A stretch of 17,961 bases of DNA from an uncultured Microbacterium sp. (GCA_937926065.1 CALANM010000048.1:1-17961), one strand, 5' to 3'; shown: positions 6,363 to 14,584, numbered from the stretch's first letter. Numbers and translations: made by a program. The notes: generated by a model from the letters alone, not told the origin.

Positions 6363-7375
6363 AGATTGCGTCCTTTCGACGTGGCCAGCAGCCACAGCAG
6401 GAAGACCGCGCCCAGTGCGCCCGTCACGACGCCGACCGGAACCTGAAGGCCGGGGATCGCGAACTGGGCCCCGAGGTCGGCGGCGGCGAGAATCGTCGCG
6501 CCCAGAAGGGCGCTCGTGCCGATGCCGATCGCACCGTGACGCAGCAGGGGCCGGGCGATCGCGGGGGCGCACAGGGCGACGAAGGAGATCGGGCCGAGGA
6601 AGGCGGCCGTCGACGACGTCAGCAGCACAGCGACCCCCACAGCGAGCGGCTGCACGTACTGCGGCGGCACCCCGAGGGAGGTCGCGGTCGGCGTCCCCAT
6701 CTGATGAAGCGGCAGCCACCGCGCACACAGCACCAGGGCGGGAAGGCTCACGACCGCGACCACGAGGAGCGTCGCGACCTGCCACCACGGGGTCGAGGAC
6801 AGGGAGCCGACGAGCCACAGCAGCGCGGTCTGCGCCTTCTCGATCTGCGTCGTGACCATGAGGTAGTTGGTGACCGCCGTGGCCAGGAATGCGACGCCGA
6901 TGCCTGCGAGGATCAGCCGGTAGCCGCCGGTGGCGGCCGAGCGGCCGGCGAGGAGGAGCAGCGCGGCGACCAGGATCCCCCCGGCGAAGGCCCACAGCGT
7001 GAGCACCGGCCCGGTCGCCCCGAGCACGAGCAGAGCGAACACGGCGGCGACGCCGCTTCCTCCGGAGATGCCGAGGAGGTCGGGACTGGCGAGCGGGTTT
7101 CGCAGGAGCGACTGCAGCACGGCTCCCGCCATGCCGAGCGAGGCGCCTGCCAGCAGCGCCATCGCAAGCCGCGGCGCGCGCACCTGGAACACGATGTAGC
7201 TCTCGACCTGTGTGCCCCCGCCCCAAAGCGTCGACCACACCTGACCGAGGCTCAGCGGGTAGTCCCCGACAGACATCGACAGCGCCGCGGTGACGAGGAC
7301 GACGACGGCGGCGGCGGCCGACACCCAGACCCGGCGGCGCCGCGAACGCGCCCGCACCGCGTCCACGACGCTCAC
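6359..7375 (-). CDS. Iron-siderophore ABC transporter permease, FecCD family (second)
   Basis: This 338-residue integral membrane protein forms one half of the transport channel. The N-terminus is basic (residues 5-16) and then hydrophobic; about nine or ten helices follow, as in BtuC/FecD. Family landmarks are VRAPRLAMALLAGASLGMAGAVLQSLLRNPLASPDLLGI, which couples to the ATPase and substrate path, and the C-terminal SFVALCAPAIARPLLRH and PGLQVPVGVVTGALGAVFLLWLL. The start is GTG 7375, sharing GTGA with the stop of the first permease. It overlaps the ATPase start in the same way, so stoichiometric coupled translation is expected. The two permeases are clearly diverged paralogues, which suggests a heterodimeric channel. 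Confidence 0.92.
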   Translation of the reverse strand: MSVVDAVRARSRRRRVWVSAAAAVVVLVTAALSMSVGDYPLSLGQVWSTLWGGGTQVESYIVFQVRAPRLAMALLAGASLGMAGAVLQSLLRNPLASPDLLGISGGSGVAAVFALLVLGATGPVLTLWAFAGGILVAALLLLAGRSAATGGYRLILAGIGVAFLATAVTNYLMVTTQIEKAQTALLWLVGSLSSTPWWQVATLLVVAVVSLPALVLCARWLPLHQMGTPTATSLGVPPQYVQPLAVGVAVLLTSSTAAFLGPISFVALCAPAIARPLLRHGAIGIGTSALLGATILAAADLGAQFAIPGLQVPVGVVTGALGAVFLLWLLATSKGRNL

Positions 7376-8385
7376 AGCGTCACCTGCCGTCTGCGCAGCA
7401 CGAGCGCGATGAGCACGGGTGCACCCACGAAGGCCACCACGATGCCGGCCTGCACCTCTCCGGGCAGTGCGATGACGCGTCCGATCACGTCAGCGAGAAC
7501 GAGCACCGCCGCCCCGAGGGGCGCGCCGATCGCGATGAGCCACCGGTAGTCGTCGCCGACGACCGCCCGGACGGCATGCGGCACCATGAGCCCGAGGAAC
7601 ACGAGGGGTCCGGCGATCGCTGTGGCCCCGCCGCAGAGGAGCACGGCGGCCGCGATGCCGATGACGCGTGTGCGCGAGACGTCGTGGCCGAGGCCCCGCG
7701 CGGTATCGTCGCCCAGGGCCATGAGGTTGAGTCCGCGAACCGAGAGCGCCGCGAGGACGAAGCCGGCCGCCAGCGGTGCCACGACGAGCACGACGGTGTC
7801 GAGGCCGCGCGCCGTCAGCGCGCCGACCGACCAGTAGCGGTACACCTCGAGCGCGACCGACTGCGTGGTGAGGATCAGCATCGACACGGCCGTGAGACCC
7901 GCCGTGACCGCGGCTCCCGTGAGGGCCAGCTTGGCGGGGTTCGCACCGTCGGGGCCGCGCGAGCCGATGACAGCGACGGCGGCGGCCGCGATCGCTGCAC
8001 CGGCGAAGGCGAACCAGACGAAGCCGGAAGGCGCCCGCACGCTCAGGAGGGTGATCGCCGCCAGCACCGCGACCGAGGCGCCGGCATTGATGCCGAGCAG
8101 GCCTGGGTCGGCGAGCGGATTGCGCGTGAGTCCCTGCATCACCGCGCCGGCCACCGCAAGCGCCGCACCGGCGAGGATGCCGATGACCATTCGGGGGACA
8201 CGCTGGGTGAGCACCACGACGTGGTCGGCATTCGCGCCGTCAGCGGCGACGAGCGCGTCCCACACGGTCGCCGGCGCTACGGGACGAGCGCCCACCGCGA
8301 GACTCAGGACGATCGACATTGCGAGCACCGCCACTGCAGTCAGAAGCAGCAGCCGTGCCCGTCGTGTCCGGGCGGCCGCGATCAT
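7372..8385 (-). CDS. Iron-siderophore ABC transporter permease, FecCD family (first)
   Basis: This 337-residue protein is the partner channel subunit. It begins with MIAAARTRRARLLLL, then a long helix. It has the family signature in AGAALAVAGAVMQGLTRNPLADPGLLGINAGAS (about residues 71-103) and the C-terminal GPLVFLGLMVPHAVRAVVGDD and PGEVQAGIVVAFVGAPVLIALVLRRR. The start is ATG 8385, which shares ATGA with the stop of the SIP gene. The frame is open further upstream only as an out-of-phase reading of that gene. Order in the transcript is SIP, this permease, the second permease, ATPase, lipoprotein. Confidence 0.92.
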   Translation of the reverse strand: MIAAARTRRARLLLLTAVAVLAMSIVLSLAVGARPVAPATVWDALVAADGANADHVVVLTQRVPRMVIGILAGAALAVAGAVMQGLTRNPLADPGLLGINAGASVAVLAAITLLSVRAPSGFVWFAFAGAAIAAAAVAVIGSRGPDGANPAKLALTGAAVTAGLTAVSMLILTTQSVALEVYRYWSVGALTARGLDTVVLVVAPLAAGFVLAALSVRGLNLMALGDDTARGLGHDVSRTRVIGIAAAVLLCGGATAIAGPLVFLGLMVPHAVRAVVGDDYRWLIAIGAPLGAAVLVLADVIGRVIALPGEVQAGIVVAFVGAPVLIALVLRRRQVTL

Positions 8386-9308
8386 TCCGTGCGTTCCGCC
8401 AGACCGGCGCGCCAGTAGCCCATGAAGGCGACGCGCTTGCGGTCGACGCCGCATCCCGAGACGAGGAGGCGGCGCAGGGTCTTGATGGTGGCGGCCTCTC
8501 CTGCCATCCAGGCGTAGAACTCGCCTTCGCCGTCTCCCGGTGTGTCCCACAGGAGCTCGCGGTCGATGTCGATGTCATCGAGCGGCTGCGGCCTCGGCGC
8601 CGCCGCTCGGGCCAGCACCTCGCGGTGCCTGTCGGTCCACCTCGTCACGGCATCGATCAGCGTCGCGCCGTGGTCGGCGTCGCCGCGGGCGAGCCAGCGC
8701 AGGCGGACGCTGTCGGAGATCGACGGCGTGAGCGTGTCGGCGACGGCGGGCACCTCGATGAACGCGTCGACGTCGCAGCGCGGGTCGAGCGATTCGAGAA
8801 TCGAGCAGATGGCCGGGGCGGCCGTCTCGTCGCCCACGAGGAGAAGGCGACGTGCGGAGCCGGGATGCCAGTCGATGCCGCCGCGCGAGTAGGGGCTGCG
8901 CTCGTCGGGCCCGACGATGATGAGCTCGTCGCCGGGCCGCGCCGAAGCCGCCCAGGATCCCGCGGGGCCGGCGTCGTGATGCACGACGAAGTCCACCGAG
9001 AGCTCGCGACGGTCGGTGTCGATCCGCCGGACGGTGTAGGTGCGGAAGGGGTTGCGCTCCGCGTGCGGGAGCGCACGCCAGCGGTCGTACCAGTCGCCCG
9101 CGGCCTCGTGCTGCCCGAAATCGGCGTAGCGCCCATCGAGCGGGAAGACGACCTTGATGCGCTGGTCGAGCCCGCCCGTGCCGAACCACTCGAGCTCATC
9201 GCCCGTGAAGACGACGCGCACGAAGTGAGGACTCAGCCGCTGGACGTCGGCGACGCGCACGGCATAGGGACGATAGGCCGGACGCACGGGGGCTTCGGTC
9301 ACTGGCAT
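8382..9308 (-). CDS. Siderophore-interacting protein (FAD-dependent ferric-siderophore reductase)
   Basis: SIP proteins are cytoplasmic flavoproteins that release iron from imported ferric siderophores by reduction with NAD(P)H or ferredoxin. The 308-residue product has the FAD-binding N-domain with the RTYTVRR motif (89-95) and the HHDAGPAGSWA segment (about 110-120), matching the RxYxxR and HxDxGPAxxWA motifs of the ViuB/YqjH/SIP family. The C-terminal half has LLLVGDETAAPAI and ends with EFYAWMAGEAATIKTLRRLL and GYWRAG. I chose ATG 9308; a longer frame to 9344 would run through the operator. It is the promoter-proximal gene of the uptake operon, with its start next to the iron box. Reduction is therefore predicted to be induced together with import when iron is scarce. 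Confidence 0.93.
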   Translation of the reverse strand: MPVTEAPVRPAYRPYAVRVADVQRLSPHFVRVVFTGDELEWFGTGGLDQRIKVVFPLDGRYADFGQHEAAGDWYDRWRALPHAERNPFRTYTVRRIDTDRRELSVDFVVHHDAGPAGSWAASARPGDELIIVGPDERSPYSRGGIDWHPGSARRLLLVGDETAAPAICSILESLDPRCDVDAFIEVPAVADTLTPSISDSVRLRWLARGDADHGATLIDAVTRWTDRHREVLARAAAPRPQPLDDIDIDRELLWDTPGDGEGEFYAWMAGEAATIKTLRRLLVSGCGVDRKRVAFMGYWRAGLAERTE

Positions 9309-9313
9309 GTCTC

Positions 9314-9332
9314 TTAGGTTAGCCTTACCTCG
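9314..9332. promoter_or_regulatory. DtxR/IdeR iron box
   Basis: The 19 bases TTAGGTTAGCCTTACCTCG match the known DtxR/IdeR consensus (TTAGGTTAGCCTAACCTAA) at 16 of 19 positions. The site lies 6-24 bases upstream of the SIP start and covers the predicted -10 element. Iron-loaded repressor binding here would block transcription of the whole siderophore operon. Confidence 0.9.
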
Positions 9333-9344
9333 CCATCCAGCCAA
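9316..9344 (-). promoter_or_regulatory. Promoter of the siderophore uptake operon, possibly leaderless
   Basis: Read on the minus strand, TTGGCT (plus coordinates 9339-9344) is separated by exactly 17 bases from TAACCT (9316-9321). The -10 element lies inside the iron box. Seven bases separate it from ATG 9308, so transcription would begin at or next to the start codon. Only a poor purine match (AAGAG) precedes the ATG. The elements are read by eye and the start site is inferred. Confidence 0.55.
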
Positions 9345-9370
9345 ACCGAGTCAGCCCATGATCGCTCGTC

Positions 9371-10711
9371 TCAAGCGCGATCGAGCCTCAGGCCGGGCAC
9401 CAGCGCCGCCGCCGTCAGCACCGTGGCCAGCAGGAAGACCGCCGGGTATCCGGCATTCGTCGCCGACAGGGCGACGAAGACCAGTCCCATCGCCGCGATC
9501 GACACGGACGCCCCGATCGAGTCCGAGATCGACAGCGCCGACGAATTGAATCCCTGATCGGACGGAGTCGAATAGGCGAGCGTCAGCACCGTGAGCCGCG
9601 GGTACATGAGCCCCATCCCGCCGCCCGCGAGAGCCCAGCCCGCAATGATCACCGCAGGCGACAGGCCGTATGCGGCGGTGGCCGATGCCAGGAGCGTCGC
9701 CCCGCCGAGGAACGCCGTGCCGATGAGCGTGATTCTGGTGTTTCCCAGCCGATCGCCATACCGGCCCTGAAGCCCTGCGCCGACCGCCCACAGCAGCGCG
9801 GCGGTCGTCAGCCCCAAGCCCGCGAGCTCCGCCCGGAAGCCGTACTGCGCGATGAGGAGGTGCGGCACGTAGATCTCCGCACCGAACAGCGCACCTGCGA
9901 TGAGGCCGCGCATGAGCACCACGCTCGGCAGGCCGCGCCGCGACAGGAGGGTGCCCCGGGGCATGAGCGGGCGCGCGGCGACGCCGATCGCCACGATCGA
10001 CACGAGTATGGCGAGCGGCGCCCAGGGACCCGCCTCCCCCGCCAGCGCGAGGGTCAGCGCCGCGACAGCCACGACAGTCGACAGGGCGAGCCGACGCGCG
10101 ACCGGCTGTGTCGATGGCTCCTCGGTGCGCAGGGGAAGGCCGCGGAGACGCAGGTACACCATGACGAATGCGACCAAGGTGAGCACCGCGACGCCGAAGA
10201 AGACCCAGCGCCAATGCAGATACTCCGCGACCGCGCCCGCGATGGCGGGGCCCACGATCGACGGTATGACCCACGCCGCGGAGAAGGCGGCGAACACTCG
10301 TCCATGGAGCGTCGCGGGGTACACGCGCGCCACGACCACGTAGAGCGCGACGGTCTGGCCGCCGGTGCCGAGACCCTGCACGAGGCGGCCACCGACGAGA
10401 GTCGCCATGTCGCCCGCGACCCCCGCCATCACGAGGCCCGCGACGAACAGCGCGACCGATGCCGCGAGCGGCAGCACCGCATCGCTGCGGTCGCACCAGG
10501 CGCCCACGGCGACCATGCCGATCACGCTCGTTGCGAGCGTCCCCGAGAAGGCGACCGCGTACAGGGCGGCGCCGTCGAGATCCGCGCTGACGATCGGCAT
10601 GACCGTCGTCACCGCAAGCGCCTGGACCGCCGCCAGGAAGATCAAGGCGACTGCGCCGAGGGTCACCCAGACGTGACGCGGGCTCCAGATGCCTCCCCCA
10701 TCACCGCTCAT
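9371..10711 (-). CDS. Major facilitator superfamily exporter (drug:H+ antiporter type)
   Basis: This 446-residue protein has 12 to 14 hydrophobic helices and no large soluble domain. Family features are visible in the N-half: the first helix with AVTTVMPIVSADLDG, a motif A-like loop GAWCDRSDAV (less basic than usual), and GGRLVQGLGTGGQ, followed by a motif C-like GPAIAGAVAE segment. The second half has MRGLIAGALFGAEIYVPHLL and GMGLMYPRLTVLTL. These resemble proton-driven multidrug or metabolite exporters of the DHA type; the substrate is unknown. ATG 10711 overlaps the stop of the PLP enzyme gene (ATGA), so the two are translated together. Its stop is 62 bases from the SIP start, with no clear terminator between, so read-through into the iron operon is possible. 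Confidence 0.88.
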   Translation of the reverse strand: MSGDGGGIWSPRHVWVTLGAVALIFLAAVQALAVTTVMPIVSADLDGAALYAVAFSGTLATSVIGMVAVGAWCDRSDAVLPLAASVALFVAGLVMAGVAGDMATLVGGRLVQGLGTGGQTVALYVVVARVYPATLHGRVFAAFSAAWVIPSIVGPAIAGAVAEYLHWRWVFFGVAVLTLVAFVMVYLRLRGLPLRTEEPSTQPVARRLALSTVVAVAALTLALAGEAGPWAPLAILVSIVAIGVAARPLMPRGTLLSRRGLPSVVLMRGLIAGALFGAEIYVPHLLIAQYGFRAELAGLGLTTAALLWAVGAGLQGRYGDRLGNTRITLIGTAFLGGATLLASATAAYGLSPAVIIAGWALAGGGMGLMYPRLTVLTLAYSTPSDQGFNSSALSISDSIGASVSIAAMGLVFVALSATNAGYPAVFLLATVLTAAALVPGLRLDRA

Positions 10712-11868
10712 CGAGCCGCCGCGACCGCTCCGAGTCGCCGAACCGCCTCCGTCAGCACGTCGGGACCGCAGCCGAAGTTCAGACGCACGTGGCCGCGCCC
10801 CTGGGCGCCGAAGAGCGGACCGTGGTGGAGCGCCACTTTCGCCTCGCGAAGCAGAAGACGCGCCGGGTCGTCGCCCCAGCCGTAGTCTGATACGTCGATC
10901 CAGGCGAGGTAGCTCGCGTCGGGGATGCGATAGCGAGCGCGGGGAAGGTGCTCCGCGAGCAGCTCCGAGAGGAGCCGGCGGTTGCGGTCGAGAGCGGCAC
11001 GCAGACCGTCGAGCCAGGCGTCGGACTCAGGAGAGAACGCGGCGACACCGGAGAGCGCGCCGAACAGGCCCGTGCGCCATTCCACTTCCGGCGGCAGTGC
11101 GCGCACGACGGCCGCCGTCTTCTCGGATGCCGTCACCATGACGGCACACTTCAGGCCTGCGAGGTTGTATGCCTTCGACGCGCTCGTGACGGCGAAGCCG
11201 ACCTCCGCCGCCGCGTCGGAGGCCGCGAGGAAGGGCGTGAAGGACGCCTCATACACGAGCGGGCAGTGGATCTCGTCGCTGACGACGACCGCACCGTGCC
11301 GCTGGGCGATCGCCGCGAGCTCTGCAAGAGCCTCACGGGTGTGCACCGTTCCGGTGGGGTTGTGCGGGTTGCACAGCAGCACCGCTCGGGCGCCGCCGGC
11401 CAACGCCGCTTCGATGCCCTCGAGGTCGAGTTCCCAGGCTGTGCCCGTGTCCCGCAGCGGCACCTCCTCGACGACGCCGCCCGCTTCGGGCACGCACATC
11501 GAGAACGGCGGGTACACGGGCGGTGCGATGACCACGCGGTCCCCCGGGGCGATGGTCGCGCGGAGCAGCTCGACGACGCCCATCATGACGTCGCCCGTGG
11601 TTCGGACGCGCGCCGGGTCGACCGTCCAGCCGAAACGACGCTCGGCGAAGGCCGCGAAGGCGTCGCGGATGCCGGGATCGGGCGGCGTGTATCCGGTGTC
11701 GCCGATCATGACCGCTTCTTCGAGCGCGGCGCGTATCGGCTCTGCGAGCGGGAAGTCGGTCTCGGCGACGAACATCGGGATGACGTCGTCAGGGTAGCTG
11801 CGCCACTTGGTGCTCTTGCGGCGGCGGAGCGTGTCGAGGGGAAGCGCTTCAAGAGGGGGGACGGTCAC
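10708..11868 (-). CDS. MalY/PatB-type PLP-dependent C-S lyase or aminotransferase
   Basis: This 386-residue fold-type I PLP enzyme looks like the MalY/PatB branch, whose members cleave cystathionine or cysteine conjugates to a thiol, pyruvate and ammonia. The visible elements are PMFVAETDFPLAEPI near the N-terminus, GYTPPDPGIRDAF, and the CNPHNPTG motif with Asn170. SDEIHCPLVY with Asp198 follows, where lyases of this branch usually have SDEIHCDL. Next come TSASKAYNLAGLKCA with Lys232, the predicted PLP lysine, and a C-terminal RLNFGCG with Arg362. The start is GTG 11868; a TAGCAT hexamer ends six bases upstream, so the transcript may be short-leadered or leaderless. It is coupled to an MFS exporter. 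It lies downstream of the suf operon but is separated from it by a hairpin. A role in sulfur metabolism is plausible but unproven. Confidence 0.87.
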   Translation of the reverse strand: MTVPPLEALPLDTLRRRKSTKWRSYPDDVIPMFVAETDFPLAEPIRAALEEAVMIGDTGYTPPDPGIRDAFAAFAERRFGWTVDPARVRTTGDVMMGVVELLRATIAPGDRVVIAPPVYPPFSMCVPEAGGVVEEVPLRDTGTAWELDLEGIEAALAGGARAVLLCNPHNPTGTVHTREALAELAAIAQRHGAVVVSDEIHCPLVYEASFTPFLAASDAAAEVGFAVTSASKAYNLAGLKCAVMVTASEKTAAVVRALPPEVEWRTGLFGALSGVAAFSPESDAWLDGLRAALDRNRRLLSELLAEHLPRARYRIPDASYLAWIDVSDYGWGDDPARLLLREAKVALHHGPLFGAQGRGHVRLNFGCGPDVLTEAVRRLGAVAAAR

Positions 11869-11921
11869 TCTTCGATGCTATCGGCGCTGACTGTCCTCGC
11901 CTGTGCGGCCGTCGACTGCGG

Positions 11922-11939
11922 CGCCGTTCGAAGACGGCG
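11922..11939 (-). terminator. Probable terminator of the suf operon
   Basis: CGCCGT (11922-11927) and ACGGCG (11934-11939) form a six-pair GC-rich stem. On the minus strand the loop is CTTCGA, containing the stable TTCG core. It begins directly after the stop of the sufT-like gene. There is no T-run, so strength is uncertain. Confidence 0.5.
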
Positions 11940-12269
11940 TCAGATCGCGAAGCCGAGCGCACGCATCATGTCACGCCCGTCGTCGGTGATCCGCTCCGGA
12001 CCCCACGGCGGCATCCACACCCAGTTGATGCGGAATCGGTCCACGACGCTGTCGAGAGCCTGAGCGGTCTGCTCCTCCAGCACGTCGGTCAGCGGGCACC
12101 CCGCCGACGTGAGCGTCATGTGGATGACGAGGGCGTCGTTCTCGTCGTCCCAGCTGAGGTCGTAGATGAGGCCGAGGTCGACGACGTTGATCCCGAGCTC
12201 GGGATCCATGACGTCCTTGAGGGCCTCGGTGACCTCGTCGTACTTCTCGGGGCTGAGCGTCGCGGTCAT
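11940..12269 (-). CDS. sufT: SufT-like metal-sulfur cluster assembly factor (DUF59/MIP18 family)
   Basis: DUF59 proteins assist maturation of Fe-S proteins, and in actinobacteria and firmicutes SufT-type members often close the suf operon. The 109-residue product has the family motifs: VMDPELGINVVDLGLIYDL with Asp22-Pro-Glu24, MTLTSAGCPL with the conserved Cys58, and the C-terminal WVWMPPWGPERITDDGR. The length is normal for the single-domain form. The gene starts nine bases after the sufC stop and is the last gene of the operon before a hairpin. PaaD-like proteins share this fold, but the suf context argues for SufT. The cluster donor or target role is inferred from the family. Confidence 0.9.
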   Translation of the reverse strand: MTATLSPEKYDEVTEALKDVMDPELGINVVDLGLIYDLSWDDENDALVIHMTLTSAGCPLTDVLEEQTAQALDSVVDRFRINWVWMPPWGPERITDDGRDMMRALGFAI

Positions 12270-12278
12270 GCCTCGATC

Positions 12279-13049
12279 CTAGGCCTCGATGACGTCGCTG
12301 GGGTCGAGGTAGCGATCGTAGCCCTCTTCCTCCAAGCGCTCGGCGAGCTCCGGGCCGCCCTCTTCCGCGATGCGCCCCTTGACCATGACGTGCACGAAGT
12401 CGGGCTTGATGTAGCGGAGGATGCGCGTGTAGTGCGTGATGAGCAGCACACCGAGGTCGGTCTCGGCCTTGGCGCGGTTGACGCCTTCCGAGACGATCTT
12501 CAGCGCGTCGACGTCGAGACCGGAGTCGGTCTCGTCGAGGACGGCGATCGCGGGACGCAGGAGCTCGAGCTGCAGGATCTCGTGGCGCTTCTTCTCGCCG
12601 CCCGAGAAGCCCTCATTGACGTTGCGCTGCGCGAACTTGGGGTCCATGCGCAGGTTCTTCATCGCGGCCTTGACGTCCTTCGTCCACGAGCGAATCGCGG
12701 GCGCCTCGCCGTCGACGGCGGTCTTTGCCGTGCGCAGGAAGTTCGTGACGGTGACGCCGGGGATCTCGACCGGGTACTGCATCGCGAGGAAGAGTCCCGC
12801 CCGTGCGCGCTCGTCGACCGACATCGCGAGCACGTCTTCTCCGTCGAGCGTGATCGAGCCCGACGTGACGGTGTACTTGGGGTGCCCGGCGATCGTGTAG
12901 GCGAGCGTCGACTTGCCCGAGCCGTTGGGGCCCATGATCGCGTGCGTCTGCCCCGTCTGGACGGTGAGCGTGACGCCGTTGAGGATCGGCGTGACGCCGG
13001 CATCCGTCTCGACCGTCACGTGGAGGTCGCGGATCTCGAGAACAGCCAT
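12279..13049 (-). CDS. sufC: SufC, Fe-S cluster assembly ATPase
   Basis: SufC is the cytoplasmic ABC-type ATPase that drives conformational change in the SufBCD scaffold. The 256 residues hold Walker A GPNGSGKST (40-48), the Q-loop region FLAMQYPVEIPGV with Gln91, and the SufC-specific signature FSGGEKKRHEILQ (148-160). Walker B is IAVLDETDSGLD (168-179), and H-loop His206 is in LITHYTRIL. The ETDSGLD and YPVEIPG forms separate SufC from transporter ATPases. The start at ATG 13049 is preceded by an AAGGAAA site (13056-13062). It follows the Rieske-type gene after 15 bases and precedes the sufT-like gene. Confidence 0.97.
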   Translation of the reverse strand: MAVLEIRDLHVTVETDAGVTPILNGVTLTVQTGQTHAIMGPNGSGKSTLAYTIAGHPKYTVTSGSITLDGEDVLAMSVDERARAGLFLAMQYPVEIPGVTVTNFLRTAKTAVDGEAPAIRSWTKDVKAAMKNLRMDPKFAQRNVNEGFSGGEKKRHEILQLELLRPAIAVLDETDSGLDVDALKIVSEGVNRAKAETDLGVLLITHYTRILRYIKPDFVHVMVKGRIAEEGGPELAERLEEEGYDRYLDPSDVIEA

Positions 13050-13064
13050 GTCTGGTTTCCTTCT

Positions 13065-13394
13065 TCAGTTCACTTCTTTGGTCACGGCGGGGTCGATGAG
13101 GATGTCATCGCCGTCGATCGTGACTTCGTAGACGGGGACCGGCTCGTAGGCCGGGAGGTTGAGGGGACGACCCGTTCGGAGGGAGAAGGCAGAGCCGTGA
13201 GCCCAGCACTCGAGGGTCTCCCCCTCGACGAAGCCCTCCGACAGTGAGATGTCGCCGTGCGTGCAGGTGTCGCCGATCGCGTGGACCTCACCCTGGGAGT
13301 CGAGGACGACAGCCATCGGCACCCCGTCGACCTCGACACGCACTGCCGTGTCCTGCTCCAGGTCGCTGAGGCTCAGCACCTTCTGCGCCGTCAT
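13065..13394 (-). CDS. Rieske-type [2Fe-2S] ferredoxin of the suf operon
   Basis: The 109-residue protein is a single Rieske domain with both cluster-binding boxes: CTHG (Cys44, His46) and CWAHGS (Cys63, His66), spaced as in dioxygenase-type Rieske ferredoxins. After the second box comes SAFSLRTGRPLNLPAYEPVPVYEV, typical of the non-heme-iron oxygenase ferredoxin subunit family. No oxygenase genes are nearby. A gene of this family at this place in suf operons is a known actinobacterial pattern, and an electron-supply role in cluster assembly is the usual inference. Its ATG overlaps the sufD stop (ATGA), with an AAGGAG site (13402-13407) inside the end of sufD. Confidence 0.93.
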   Translation of the reverse strand: MTAQKVLSLSDLEQDTAVRVEVDGVPMAVVLDSQGEVHAIGDTCTHGDISLSEGFVEGETLECWAHGSAFSLRTGRPLNLPAYEPVPVYEVTIDGDDILIDPAVTKEVN

Positions 13395-14584
13395 GCACGG
13401 GCTCCTTCAGCGAGCTCGACCTCGATGGCGGAGACGAGCTCCTCCTCGAGGGCGGGGATGCCAGTCTTCTGCACGATCTCGGAGAGGAAGCCGAGCACCA
13501 CCAGGCGACGCGCCTCCTCTTCGTCGATGCCTCGGGCCTGCAGGTAGAACAGCTGCTCGTCGTCGAAGCGGCCGGTCGCACTCGCGTGGCCGGCGCCGAC
13601 GATGTCGCCGGTCTCGATCTCGAGGTTTGGAATCGAGTCGGCACGGGCGCCGTCGGTGAGCACGAGGTTCCGGTTGGCCTCGTACGAGTCGGTTCCGACC
13701 GCGTCGCGACCGATGAGCACGTCGCCGATCCACACGCTGTGCGCGTCGCTGCCCTGCAGCGCACCCTTGTACAGCACGTCGCCCACCGTGTGGGGACCCT
13801 TGTGGTGCAGATAGACCTGGCTCTCGAGGTGCTGACCGGAGTCGGCGAACGAAAGGCCGAAGAGCTTGCCGTCGGCGCCGGCGCCCGCCAGCTCGACCGA
13901 CGGGTTGATGCGGACGACTCCGCCGCCGAGGCTCACGACGACGTGCGTCAGCGAGGCGTCGCGGTCGACGCGGGCCTGGTGAGATGCCGCGTGCACCGCG
14001 TCGTCCTCCCAGCGCTGCACCGTCACCAGCGTGAGGCGTGCGCCGTCGCGGACGATCGTCTCGACGTTCTGCGCGTACTGCGCCCTGCCGGAGTGGTAGA
14101 GCAGGACGGTCGCCTGTGAGTTCGGCTCGGCCTCGATCACCAGATGCGCGTGAGCACGTCCGCCAGCGCCGGTCACGTCGAGCCGCACCGGCTCGGCGAT
14201 CTCGGCGTTCGCGGCGATCCGCACGTGCAGCGCCTCGGCCGAGTGCTTCCACGCGAGCGCGGCAGGAAGGTCTTCGGGGCGGAAGATCTCGCCACGCACA
14301 CCCCCCTCGCCGACGGCGTCGACGGTCACGCCCTCGACGAGTCCGGTCCACGCGTACGACACCGCGCCCTCGTCACCGGGCTCGTCGGCGAAGACCGCGC
14401 CGAGGCGCGCGACCGGCGTGTGCTTCCAGTTGACCTCGCGGCCGCTGGGAACGCCGAAATAGGCGGGGTCGAAAGAGGTGGGACGCTCCGAGCGGGTCTG
14501 CACGGGAACGGCGCGCCCCAGCGTCGCAGCAGGGTCGATGTGGCCCTTCGCGCCGGTGGCGGGGGCCTGAGTCGCTGTCGTCAT
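13391..14584 (-). CDS. sufD: SufD, Fe-S cluster assembly scaffold subunit
   Basis: SufD pairs with SufB to form the scaffold on which Fe-S clusters are built; SufC binds both. The 397-residue product has a variable N-terminus followed by the beta-helix core. The conserved C-terminal region reads EANRNLVLTDGARADSIPNL, then VGAGHASATGRFDDEQLFYL. His333 there corresponds by position in the motif to the cluster-relevant histidine of E. coli SufD (His360). The final helical domain has ARGIDEEEARRLVVLGF, which contacts SufC. ATG 14584 shares its first base with the last base of the sufB stop (TGATG), an efficient coupling arrangement. Confidence 0.96.
   Translation of the reverse strand: MTTATQAPATGAKGHIDPAATLGRAVPVQTRSERPTSFDPAYFGVPSGREVNWKHTPVARLGAVFADEPGDEGAVSYAWTGLVEGVTVDAVGEGGVRGEIFRPEDLPAALAWKHSAEALHVRIAANAEIAEPVRLDVTGAGGRAHAHLVIEAEPNSQATVLLYHSGRAQYAQNVETIVRDGARLTLVTVQRWEDDAVHAASHQARVDRDASLTHVVVSLGGGVVRINPSVELAGAGADGKLFGLSFADSGQHLESQVYLHHKGPHTVGDVLYKGALQGSDAHSVWIGDVLIGRDAVGTDSYEANRNLVLTDGARADSIPNLEIETGDIVGAGHASATGRFDDEQLFYLQARGIDEEEARRLVVLGFLSEIVQKTGIPALEEELVSAIEVELAEGARA

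Noticed and set aside
6363..7238. Upstream extension of the siderophore ATPase frame
   Set aside because: It is an out-of-frame reading of the second permease gene. ABC homology starts after GTG 6362, which overlaps the permease stop.
9351..10496. Minus-strand open frame of 381 codons overlapping the MFS gene
   Set aside because: It is a +1-type shadow of the MFS transporter with Arg/Gly-rich composition and no recognisable domain.
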